12,582 nt of DNA from an uncultured Burkholderiales bacterium (lineage in GTDB: Bacteria; Pseudomonadota; Gammaproteobacteria; Burkholderiales; Burkholderiaceae_E). The stretch is from assembly GCA_903898725.1 (NCBI GenBank), contig CAIUGQ010000503.1, positions 1 through 12,582 on the forward strand. The letters run 5' to 3'. The notes under the pieces are model-generated. The model was not told where the DNA came from and did no database searches. It saw only the letters and a program-made list of their open reading frames with translations. The position numbers and the translations under genes were made by a program. This document shows, piece by piece, positions 1 through 7,689 of the stretch. Numbering within the stretch: the first letter of the stretch is position 1; each line of letters starts with the position of its first letter.

Positions 1-28
1 CGCATCCGAAGGGCGGCCACTCCATTCC

Positions 29-2842
29 ATGAGCGCGCTCCTGCCGACCTCCCACGCCACCGAGCCGCCGCCGGACCTGACCGGACCCCGGGCGTCCGCT
101 GGCACGACGCCGGCATCGGCGCCCCCGACTGACGTCCGCGCTCCGTCAGCGCAGTCTTCGCCGCCGGCGCCGGCGCCGTCGACGCCCTCCGCGCCCTCCG
201 CCGCGGTCACGCCTGCAGTCCCGGCCACCGCCCCGTCCGCCGCATCGGCGACCCCGCGGCCCGCGACCCGCCCCGCCCCGCTCGCCTCGGCGCTCGATGC
301 GCTCGGCGTGATGCTGCTGCATGTGTCGCTCGACGGCCGCGTGCTCGCCTGGAGCCGTGCGGCCCGCGAGCGCCTGGGCTGGGACGGCGGCGTGCGTGGC
401 GAGCGGCTCGATCAGGCGCTGTCCGCCGCGAGCGCGGGCGTGCTGGCCCGGCGCGTCGCCGCGGAAGGCCCCGTCTCGTGGGAGGCGGCCTGGGGCTGCG
501 CCGACGGCTCGCGGGTCCGGGTGCGGGTCGCGGTCGAGCTCGAGTCGCAGGGCGGTGGCCAGCGCCTGCTGTGCGTCGCGACGCCGCTGCCCGATGCGAT
601 GCCGGCGCGCGCCGAGGTCGACCTGCTGCGCCGCTGGCACGACGCCTTCTTCACCCGCTCGCCGCTGGCGTCGTGCGTGCAGGGCGCGGACCTGCGCATC
701 ATCGCGGTCAATCCAGCCTATTGCACGATGATGGGCTACGAGCCCTCCGAGCTGATCGGCCGCGACCCGGTGTTCATGGTCGCCCCCGAGCACCTCGAGG
801 ACGCGCTGCGGATGCGCGCGGACACGGGCCAGTGGGCCCGGCTCGCCGCCGACGGCAGCGCCCGCACGGTCGAGCGCCGCTACGTGCGGCGCGACGGTGC
901 CACGCTGCTGCTGCGCGTGCGCACGCGGGTCACCGCCGACCCGCGCGGCGGCTTCTGGATCTGCTCGCTGACCGAGGACCTCACCGCCGACCGGCGCCGG
1001 GTCGACGAGGTCATCCGCGACAACGAGATGTTCCGGCTGCTGTTCGAGGAGTCGCCGTCGCCGAAGTCGATCCAGGATGCGAACTTCCGCATGCTCAAGG
1101 TCAACCGGTCGTACTGCGAGATGTTCGGCTACCGGCCCGAGGACCTGATCGGACGAGACCCGATCGAATGGATGGCGCCCGAGGACCGCGAGATGATCGT
1201 CGAGCAGCGCCAGCGGGCGCTGCGGGGCGAGCATCTGCCGCTCACGCTCACGCGGCGCATCCTGCAGCGCGACGGCACGGTGCGCATCTGCCGGCTGATG
1301 CGGCACACCACGCATGCCTCCGACGGCTCGCGCATCGAGCTGATCACGCTGCACGACGAGACCGAGGAGATCCGCATGCAGCAGCGGCTCCGCGCCTACT
1401 GGCAGCGCTTCGAGCGGTTCTTCGAGCAGGCGCCGGTGGGCCTGATGATCTCGGATGCCGGCGGTCGCGTGGCCCTCGTCAACCGCATGCTCGAGGACAT
1501 CGTCGGACGCTCGCGCGACCGGCTGATCGGCCTGCCCGACGCCCTCGGCGAGGCCCGCTTCGAGGCCGGCGGACGGGGGGCCCGCCAGAGGACCATCTGG
1601 TCGCGCGATGACGGGTCGACCCGCTGGATCGACCGCATCGACCGGGAGCTCGAGGACCTCGACGGACGGCCGATGCGGCTCACGGTCGTGCACGACGTCA
1701 CCCGCGAGCGCACGCTGCGCGACGAGCTGATCGAGACCGAGGAGCGCTTCCGCCAGTTCGCCGAGCTGGTCGACGACGCGATCTTCGTCGCGCAGCCGGG
1801 CCTGGCGACGGTCCACTACGTGAACGGGCGCTTCGAGGCGGTCTGGGGCACGCCGATGGCCGATCTGGTCGCGCGCCCGCTGGCGCTCTTCGATCACGTG
1901 CTCCCCGAGCACCGCGGCGAGCTGGCCGCGATGTTCGATGCCCAGGCGCCCGGTCACGCCAACGAGGCCGTGATCCGGCTGCAGCCGCCGGGGCAGGGCG
2001 TGCGTGCGATCCGGCTGCGCGTCTTCGGTCGCGTGGCCGCGCCGCTCGGTCCGCATGCCGGCGATCCGGCCGGTGCCGACGAAGGCTCTCGGTCCACCGA
2101 TCCGACCGGTGCCCCTGGCGCCGATCGGCTGTTCGCGGTGGCCGAGGACATCACCGAGACGCTGCGCCTCGAGCAGGCCCGGCTCGAGGACGCGATCAAG
2201 CAGCGCGACATGCTCGTGCGCGAGGTCCACCACCGCATCAAGAACAACCTGCAGGGCGTGGCCGGGCTGCTTCAGCAGAGCGCCTCGAGCCGCCCCGAGC
2301 TCGCCGAGTCGCTGGTCGAGGTGGTCGGCCGCATTCAGGCGATCGCGCAGGTGCACGGGCTGCAGGTCAGCGACGGCGAGGCGCTCGTCGCCAGCCGCGT
2401 CATCGCTGCGGTCTTCGAGAACCTCGGTCGGACCTTCGGCATCGCCATGGCGCTCACCGTCGACGACGAGGCCATCGACCGCTGGCTGCTCCCCGAGCAG
2501 GAGGCGGTGCCGCTCGCGCTCGTCGTCAACGAGCTCGGCACCAACGCCATCAAGCATCGCAGCGCCGGCGCACCGGTGACGGTTCGGCTCGGTGCCGTCG
2601 AGGGCGGCATCGCCCTCGAGATCAGCAGCACCGGCCGCCTGCCCGAGGGGTTCGACTTCGCGCGCCTCGGACCGTCGCCCTCGGGTCTCGGGCTGGTCAA
2701 GGCGCTGCTGCCCCGGCGCGGCGCCCGGCTCGAACTGCTCCAGCAGGGCGACCAGGTCACCGCGCGTGCCGAACTCACCCGTCCGTCCCTGCGCGAGCGC
2801 GGCCAGGACACCGCCGAACCGATCTCCCCGAGGCCCCGATGA
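29..2842 (+). CDS. Multi-PAS sensor histidine kinase, HisKA_2/HWE (PdtaS-like) type
   Basis: Predicted cytosolic sensor kinase that phosphorylates the ANTAR regulator encoded next. Residues 1-85 are a Pro/Ala/Ser-rich, probably disordered tail. Four or five PAS-like regions follow: a weak one at about 86-188, clear ones at about 200-320 and 332-450, and further ones at about 458-560 and 572-712. Residues 221-260 and 352-391 look like a duplicated PAS core (YCxMxGY then LIGRDP). The kinase core has the HisKA_2 motif EVHHRIKNNLQ with predicted phospho-His734, an N-box with Glu835, Asn839 and His843, and a GLGLV glycine box at 886-890. The usual DxG of the G1 box is replaced by SSTG at 866-869, so ATP binding may be atypical. 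No membrane segment is seen. The frame is open to the window edge upstream of ATG 29, so an earlier start is possible. The stop overlaps the next start (ATGA). Confidence 0.9.
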   Translation: MSALLPTSHATEPPPDLTGPRASAGTTPASAPPTDVRAPSAQSSPPAPAPSTPSAPSAAVTPAVPATAPSAASATPRPATRPAPLASALDALGVMLLHVSLDGRVLAWSRAARERLGWDGGVRGERLDQALSAASAGVLARRVAAEGPVSWEAAWGCADGSRVRVRVAVELESQGGGQRLLCVATPLPDAMPARAEVDLLRRWHDAFFTRSPLASCVQGADLRIIAVNPAYCTMMGYEPSELIGRDPVFMVAPEHLEDALRMRADTGQWARLAADGSARTVERRYVRRDGATLLLRVRTRVTADPRGGFWICSLTEDLTADRRRVDEVIRDNEMFRLLFEESPSPKSIQDANFRMLKVNRSYCEMFGYRPEDLIGRDPIEWMAPEDREMIVEQRQRALRGEHLPLTLTRRILQRDGTVRICRLMRHTTHASDGSRIELITLHDETEEIRMQQRLRAYWQRFERFFEQAPVGLMISDAGGRVALVNRMLEDIVGRSRDRLIGLPDALGEARFEAGGRGARQRTIWSRDDGSTRWIDRIDRELEDLDGRPMRLTVVHDVTRERTLRDELIETEERFRQFAELVDDAIFVAQPGLATVHYVNGRFEAVWGTPMADLVARPLALFDHVLPEHRGELAAMFDAQAPGHANEAVIRLQPPGQGVRAIRLRVFGRVAAPLGPHAGDPAGADEGSRSTDPTGAPGADRLFAVAEDITETLRLEQARLEDAIKQRDMLVREVHHRIKNNLQGVAGLLQQSASSRPELAESLVEVVGRIQAIAQVHGLQVSDGEALVASRVIAAVFENLGRTFGIAMALTVDDEAIDRWLLPEQEAVPLALVVNELGTNAIKHRSAGAPVTVRLGAVEGGIALEISSTGRLPEGFDFARLGPSPSGLGLVKALLPRRGARLELLQQGDQVTARAELTRPSLRERGQDTAEPISPRPR

Positions 2843-3525
2843 GCGACGTCCGCGCGACGATCCTGGTGTGCGACGACGACCGTCTGGTGCTGGCCACGCT
2901 GGTGCATGGCCTGAAGTCGGCCGGCTACGACGTCGTCGAGGCCGACAACGGTGACGATGCGATCCTGCTGGCGCGCGAGCGGCGCCCCGACCTGGCGCTG
3001 CTCGACATGCGCATGAACGGCAAGACCGGGCTCGACGTCGCCGCCTACCTGCGCGATCACGTCGGCACCCCGTTCATGTTCCTCTCGGCCTTCAACGACG
3101 AACGGATCGTCAGGCAGGCGGTCGAGTTCGGCGCGCTCGCCTACCTGGTCAAGCCGCTCGACGTGCGCCAGATCGTGCCGGCGGTCGAATCGGCGCTGGC
3201 GCGCTCGGGCCTGCGGACGGCTCCCGTCGATCCGACCGATGCGCCGCTGCCCGAGGCCGCCGCCGCGCTGCCCGCGCCCCCGGTCTCCGATGCCTTCGGT
3301 GCCGCGGTCGACCTGATCGAGCGCGCCCGCAGCATCAACGGCGAACACCAGCCGGAGGCGGTCGCCATCGGCATCCTCATGGAGCGCCATCGCCTGTCGC
3401 CCGTCGGAGCCCGCCGGATGCTCGCCTCGATGGCGGCCGGCCGGGGCCGCAGCGAGGGCGCGATCGGGGCGGAGATCGTCGCCGCGGCCACGCTGCTCAG
3501 CGGGCCGCCTTCTCCCACAGCGTGA
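2839..3525 (+). CDS. Response regulator with receiver and ANTAR RNA-binding domain (PdtaR/NasT-like)
   Basis: A 228-residue protein. The N-terminal receiver spans about 6-122, with acidic pocket Asp12-Asp13, phosphoacceptor Asp56 (LLDMRM), Ser83 and Lys105 (VKPL). A Pro/Ala-rich linker (about 125-150) leads to a C-terminal ANTAR domain (about 155-222) whose diagnostic AIGILMERHRLSPVGARRML run starts at residue 176. ANTAR domains are known to bind paired RNA hairpins and prevent transcription termination, so this regulator should act on nascent RNA and not on DNA. ATG 2839 overlaps the kinase stop by four bases and has a GAGG ribosome-binding site at 2830-2833. Coupling to a HisKA_2 kinase matches the PdtaS/PdtaR pairing and supports a cognate relationship. 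The last 29 bases overlap the end of the convergent kinase gene. RNA targets cannot be seen here. Confidence 0.92.
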   Translation: MSDVRATILVCDDDRLVLATLVHGLKSAGYDVVEADNGDDAILLARERRPDLALLDMRMNGKTGLDVAAYLRDHVGTPFMFLSAFNDERIVRQAVEFGALAYLVKPLDVRQIVPAVESALARSGLRTAPVDPTDAPLPEAAAALPAPPVSDAFGAAVDLIERARSINGEHQPEAVAIGILMERHRLSPVGARRMLASMAAGRGRSEGAIGAEIVAAATLLSGPPSPTA

Positions 3526-5350
3526 AGTAGAAGCGGCTGCCGCGGCCGGGTTCCGACTCGGCCCAGACGCGGCCGCCGTGACGGCGCACGATGCGCTGCA
3601 CGGTTGCCAGGCCGACGCCCGTGCCGGGAAACTCGCTCGAGCTGTGCAGGCGCTGGAAGACGCCGAACAGCCGGTCGGCGAAGCGCATGTCGAAGCCCTC
3701 GCCGTTGTCGGCCACGCAGTAGACCGCGTCGGGGCCGATGCCGCTGCAGCCGAACTCGATCTGCGCGTCCGGCCGCTTCGAGGTGTACTTCCAGGCGTTG
3801 CCGATCAGGTTCTCGAGCATCACGCGCAGCAGGGTGCGGTCGCCCTCGACCAGCAGGCCGGGCTGCACCCGCACGGTCGCGCGGCGCAGCGGTTCGGCAC
3901 CGCGCAGTTCCTCGGCGATGGTGTCGGCGAGCCGCGAGAGGTCGACCTGCTCGGGGACGATCGGCTGGCCCGAGAGCCTCGACAGCCCGAGCAGCGCATC
4001 GATCATCTGCGTCATCCGCGACGCGGCGCTCAGGATGCGCTGGAGATGGTCGTGCCCGATGCGGTCGAGCCGGTCGTCGTAGTCTTCCTGCAGGATCCGC
4101 GCGAACCCCTCGACCACCCGGATGGGTGCCCGCAGGTCGTGCGAGACCGTGTACGTGAACGACTCGAGCTCCTTGGCGGTCACCTCGAGCTCGAGCGAGC
4201 GCTCCCGCATCTTGCTGCGCAGCCGCTCGATCGCGCGGCCGTCCTGCTGCAGCCGTTCCTGGTCGGCCGATCGGTCGTGCATCAGCAGGGCCGCGCAGGG
4301 GCGCAGCGCGTTCTCGCCGGGCAGGGGCTCGAGGCGGATCTCGACCGAGCGGGTCTCGCCGTACTTGCGGGCGATGTCGACATGCATCCGGGCGTCGCGA
4401 CGCGAGCGCAGCGACTGCTCGAGGCCCGCGGCAGCCGCCTGCGAGTCGGGTCCGAACAGCGCGCGGCACGGCACCTGCCGGAGTTCGCGCTCGGTGCGGT
4501 CGAAGAGCCGGCAGGCGGCGGCGTTCGCCCAGATGACATGCCAGTCCGCAGGCGTGCCGGTGCCCGCCTCGATCCACACGACGGGCTCGGCGGCGGACAG
4601 CAGTGCGGCGACCGCGAGCCGACGGGCGCGGTCGGCGACCGTCTCGGCGCCCGCGTCGCGGGACAGCCCGGCGTAGCCGACGAAGCGGCCGGTCGCATCG
4701 AAGCGCGGCATGCCGCTGTCGATCGCCACGCGCACGCGGCCCGCCGGGTCGACCCAGACCCAGGCCAGTTCGGCGAACGGCTCGCGCTGCGCGATCGTGC
4801 GCCGGTGGCCGTCCCAGTCGGGCGCCTCGAGCGGCATCGCACCGCCGTCCCAGCGCCGCTCGCCGAGGCGCAGCCGAAGCGGCGAGCCGGCGCTGCCCTC
4901 GTCGACCCGGGTCAGGATCCCGTGCTCGTCCTGCTCCCAGTACACGTCGCGGGTCAGGCGGCGGAAGACGTCGAGCTCGGTGGTCGGCCGCATCGCGCCG
5001 GGGGCGGTGGCCAGCGCAGGGGGGCGGTGCGTCGCCGCGGCACCGGGCAGGCCGGTGCCGGGTGCGCCCGGTGAGGACGGGGCCTGAGTGGCTTCCGGGG
5101 CGGCCTGTGGGGCGGCCATGCGGCGTCCGGAGGCGAGCAGCCGGCGGGCCGCGACCAGTCCGAGCCCGCCGAGCGCGGCGAGCGTGACGGCGATCAGAGC
5201 CATCGGCATGCCCGCCTCGCCACCGGCGGGCTGCGCGGCCCAGGCACCGATCGAGGGCGCGAGACACGCCGCCGCCACCACGCCGCTCGCGGTCGTGCGG
5301 CGCCGGCGACGTCCGCGGTCGGACTCGAAGCGGTGGGAGGGCTGGGTCAT
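3497..5350 (-). CDS. Membrane-anchored PAS-PAS sensor histidine kinase (HisKA/HATPase_c)
   Basis: A 617-residue kinase starting at ATG 5350. An Arg-rich stretch (12-18) is followed by a hydrophobic segment at about 21-39 and a membrane segment at about 48-68. The loop between them is only about ten residues, so there is no periplasmic sensor; if the first segment is a cleaved signal peptide, one anchor remains. A low-complexity Ala/Pro linker (76-120) leads to PAS 1 (about 126-235, with DVYWEQDE) and PAS 2 (about 245-357), then a coiled coil (about 362-395). The catalytic core has H-box SHDLRAP with His404, N-box LENLIGNAWKY with Asn518, G1 DNGEG at 548-552, F-box FGVFQRLH, and G2 GTGVGL at 576-581. 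All boxes are intact. No regulator shares its transcript; the divergent REC-EAL gene is the nearest candidate partner (inference). An in-frame upstream start at 5530 is less likely, because the extension looks non-coding and would reach the next gene. Confidence 0.88.
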   Translation of the reverse strand: MTQPSHRFESDRGRRRRRTTASGVVAAACLAPSIGAWAAQPAGGEAGMPMALIAVTLAALGGLGLVAARRLLASGRRMAAPQAAPEATQAPSSPGAPGTGLPGAAATHRPPALATAPGAMRPTTELDVFRRLTRDVYWEQDEHGILTRVDEGSAGSPLRLRLGERRWDGGAMPLEAPDWDGHRRTIAQREPFAELAWVWVDPAGRVRVAIDSGMPRFDATGRFVGYAGLSRDAGAETVADRARRLAVAALLSAAEPVVWIEAGTGTPADWHVIWANAAACRLFDRTERELRQVPCRALFGPDSQAAAAGLEQSLRSRRDARMHVDIARKYGETRSVEIRLEPLPGENALRPCAALLMHDRSADQERLQQDGRAIERLRSKMRERSLELEVTAKELESFTYTVSHDLRAPIRVVEGFARILQEDYDDRLDRIGHDHLQRILSAASRMTQMIDALLGLSRLSGQPIVPEQVDLSRLADTIAEELRGAEPLRRATVRVQPGLLVEGDRTLLRVMLENLIGNAWKYTSKRPDAQIEFGCSGIGPDAVYCVADNGEGFDMRFADRLFGVFQRLHSSSEFPGTGVGLATVQRIVRRHGGRVWAESEPGRGSRFYFTLWEKAAR

Positions 5351-5532
5351 GCGGCTCGGGATGGGCCCAACCTTAACCCAAAAACGCTGCTCCCACCCCT
5401 TCGGCACCCGGTGTGCACCCCTTCGGGCGCCACCTGCCGTCCGTCGGCCGCAGGCGTCCGCAGGCATCGAGATCGCCCGCGGGCTGCCGACAACCTGCTG
5501 GTCGACCTCCGTCCGCAGAAGACGTCCCACGC
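5351..5532. promoter_or_regulatory. Divergent intergenic region with short direct repeats
   Basis: This 182-base gap separates the minus-strand kinase from the plus-strand REC-EAL gene and should carry both promoters. It contains the AT-richest patch nearby (about 5369-5386, CCTTAACCCAAAAAC). The 11-mer CACCCCTTCGG occurs exactly twice (5394-5404 and 5416-5426), 22 bases apart, about two helical turns. The 8-mer CCGCAGGC also occurs twice (5448-5455 and 5458-5465), 10 bases apart, about one turn. A perfect 10-base palindrome lies at 5475-5484 (GCCCGCGGGC). Repeats on the helical pitch are typical of operator sites, but the regulator is unknown. Neither flanking start has a strong Shine-Dalgarno sequence. 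Confidence 0.45.
5402..5417 (+). promoter_or_regulatory. Possible sigma-54 (-24/-12) promoter
   Basis: The sequence CGGCAC, five bases, GTGCA resembles the RpoN consensus TGGCAC-N5-TTGCA with one mismatch in each half and the required GG-N10-GC spacing. It would drive the REC-EAL/GGDEF operon with a leader of roughly 100 bases. It lies between and overlaps the two copies of the 11-base repeat. In DNA this GC-rich, such matches arise by chance fairly often, so this is only a candidate. Confidence 0.22.
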
Positions 5533-7689
5533 ATGCCCGCTGCAGCCGCCACGTATCTGACCGATGCCGAACCCGCCCCCAGGGTGATCCTCGTCGACGA
5601 CGACCCGATGGGTCTGCTGCTCACCGCCCGCGCGCTGCGCGAGCGCGGCTTCGAGGTGCGCGACTTCGACCGCGCGGGCGAGGCGCTCGCCGCCGTCGCG
5701 GCCGGCGGGGTCGACTGCGTGATCGCGGACGTGCTGATGCCGGGCATGGACGGCTTCGAGTTCTGCCGTCGGGTCCGGTCGACCCGCAACGGCGAGCACC
5801 TGCCGCTGCTGATGCTGACCTCGCTCGACGAGGACGAGGCGACGCGCCGTGCCTACGAAGCCGGCGCGTCCGACTACTGCATCAAGTCCGTCAACTGGAC
5901 CCTGCTGGTGCACCGCATCCGACAGCTGATGCACCTCGGGCGGCTCGAGCGCGACGCCGGCCGCGGGCGCACCGTGGCGGGCGCGGGCGCGGCGACCCCG
6001 CAGGTCGGTGCCTTCGACTGGCAACCGGCCGCGCGTCGGCTGCGCGGCAGCACCGACCTCTTCCGACTGCTCGACTGGCGCGATCCGCCGGCCTCCCTGC
6101 ACGACCGGCACCTGCTGGCACTCGCCTCGCCGTCCGATCGCCGGGGGCTGCGCCGGGCGATGGCGCGCATGCTCGACGGCGGCCCGGCCGTCCGACGCGA
6201 GATCGAGGTCAGGACGCGGGGCGGGCGGGTGCGCCGGCTGCGCATCGACGTCCACCAGGTGGTGAGCACGGTCGGCGGCGCGCTCGAGGTCAGCGGTGCA
6301 GTGCACGACGTGACCCCGGCCGAGGTCGCCGACGGGACCGTCTACCGGCTCACCCACTACGACGGCCTGACGGGGCTGCCGAACCGCACCTGGCTGCTAG
6401 AGCGGCTGCAGCGCCCGCGTGGCGGCTCGGCGGTCGGCCGCCTGGGCCTGGCGGTGCTCGACATCGACCGGTTCCGCCAGGTCGGCGAGGCGCTCGGTCA
6501 GGAGGCGACCGATCGGCTGCTGACCGAGCTCGCGCAGCGCCTGCGGCGACTGTCCGCCTCGAGCACGGCGGCCCGCGGCCGCGACGGCTGGGTCGAGGCG
6601 GTGGTGAACCTGCGCGGCGACGCGTTCGCGCTGCTGCTCGACGGACTCGCCGACGCCGATGCCGGGCTGGCGATCGGTCGGCGCGCGGTCGAGGCCCTGC
6701 ACGAGCCGTTCCGCATCGCGGGTCGCGAGCTCTTCCTGCGTGCCTCCGTCGGGGTCCATGTGGGCGACGGCGACGAAGCCGCTGCCCAGCGGATCGGGCG
6801 GGCGGAGCTCGCGCGCCGGGCCGCCTCGGCCGCCGGGGGCAACGCCGCCGTGGCCTTCCATCCCTCCATGCAGGCGCCCGGGTTCGATCGCCTCGAGATG
6901 GAGCGCGACCTGCACTACGCGCTCGCCCGCAGGGAGATGTCGATGCACTTCCAGCCGCAGGTCGATGCGACCGATGGCCGGGTGATCGGCTTCGAGGCGC
7001 TGATGCGCTGGGTGCGCGGCGGCACGACCCAGCCGGCGGGGACCTTCATTCCGCTGGCCGAGGAGACGGGGCTGATCGTGCCGCTAGGCGAGTGGGCGAT
7101 CGTCGAGTCGTGCGAGGCGCTCGCGGCGCTGCGGCGCCGCGGACACCTGGTGTGCACGATGTCGGTGAACCTGTCGGCGCAGCAGCTGCGCACCGGTCGC
7201 CTGCCCGGCGTCCTGAGCGAGGCGCTGCGGGCGAGCGGCGTGCCCGCCGAGCAGTTCGAGGTGGAGCTCACCGAGTCGGGGATGATGCGCGACGCCGAGG
7301 TGGCGGTCGCCGAGCTGACCGAGCTGCGCGCCCTCGGCGCCGGGCTGGCGGTCGACGACTTCGGGACCGGCTACTCCTCGCTCGCCTACCTGACTCGGCT
7401 GCCGCTCACGACCCTGAAGATCGACCGGTCGTTCGTGCAGGACGTCGACACCTCCGACCGCAGCCGCGCCGTGGCGCTGGCGATCGTCGCGCTGGGCGCG
7501 AATCTGCAGCTGCGGGTCGTGGCCGAGGGCGTCGAGACCGACGCCCAGCGGCGCACGCTGATCGAGCTCGGCTGCACCCTCCAGCAGGGCTGGCTGTACG
7601 GCCGCGCGGCGCCCCTCGACGAGGCGCTCGCGTTCGCCGACGCGCACCGTGATCCGCATCGCCCCGTTGCACTGGAAGGCGCAGCATGA
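5533..7689 (+). CDS. REC-PAS-GGDEF(degenerate)-EAL response regulator, predicted c-di-GMP phosphodiesterase
   Basis: A 718-residue protein. The receiver (about 16-135) has acidic pocket residues 22-24, phosphoacceptor Asp66 (ADVLMPGMDG), Thr96 and Lys118. A PAS_3-like region (about 160-262) follows, then a GGDEF domain (about 272-445) that keeps DGLTGLPNR and DIDRF but reads RGDAF at 361-365, so cyclase activity is unlikely. The EAL domain (about 455-705) keeps its catalytic set: Glu488 of EAL, Asn546, Glu578 (ELTES), Asp608-Asp609 (DDFGTGYSSL), Lys629, Glu665 (AEGVET) and Gln685. It should therefore hydrolyse c-di-GMP to pGpG under control of receiver phosphorylation, perhaps with GTP sensing by the degenerate GGDEF (known in some relatives, inferred here). 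ATG 5533 was chosen because it places the receiver normally; a GTG at 5413 would add 40 residues that look non-coding. The stop overlaps the next start. Confidence 0.93.
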   Translation: MPAAAATYLTDAEPAPRVILVDDDPMGLLLTARALRERGFEVRDFDRAGEALAAVAAGGVDCVIADVLMPGMDGFEFCRRVRSTRNGEHLPLLMLTSLDEDEATRRAYEAGASDYCIKSVNWTLLVHRIRQLMHLGRLERDAGRGRTVAGAGAATPQVGAFDWQPAARRLRGSTDLFRLLDWRDPPASLHDRHLLALASPSDRRGLRRAMARMLDGGPAVRREIEVRTRGGRVRRLRIDVHQVVSTVGGALEVSGAVHDVTPAEVADGTVYRLTHYDGLTGLPNRTWLLERLQRPRGGSAVGRLGLAVLDIDRFRQVGEALGQEATDRLLTELAQRLRRLSASSTAARGRDGWVEAVVNLRGDAFALLLDGLADADAGLAIGRRAVEALHEPFRIAGRELFLRASVGVHVGDGDEAAAQRIGRAELARRAASAAGGNAAVAFHPSMQAPGFDRLEMERDLHYALARREMSMHFQPQVDATDGRVIGFEALMRWVRGGTTQPAGTFIPLAEETGLIVPLGEWAIVESCEALAALRRRGHLVCTMSVNLSAQQLRTGRLPGVLSEALRASGVPAEQFEVELTESGMMRDAEVAVAELTELRALGAGLAVDDFGTGYSSLAYLTRLPLTTLKIDRSFVQDVDTSDRSRAVALAIVALGANLQLRVVAEGVETDAQRRTLIELGCTLQQGWLYGRAAPLDEALAFADAHRDPHRPVALEGAA

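Noticed and set aside
100..290. GC-rich repetitive stretch that looked like a microsatellite or repeat array
   Set aside because: Irregular Pro/Ala/Ser codons of a disordered protein tail; no consistent repeat unit.
146..2557. 803-residue minus-strand open frame opposite the first kinase gene
   Set aside because: Arg/His-rich low-complexity translation with no domain; an antisense artefact of high-GC codon bias over a clear kinase.
5413..5532. GTG 5413 start adding 40 residues to the REC-EAL protein
   Set aside because: The extension has no receiver-like sequence, spans the repeat-rich promoter gap, and ATG 5533 gives a normal receiver N-terminus.
5088..7652. 854-residue plus-strand open frame across the divergent gap and the EAL gene
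   Set aside because: Arg/Ala-rich nonsense in another frame of the REC-GGDEF-EAL gene; the correct frame has all expected motifs.
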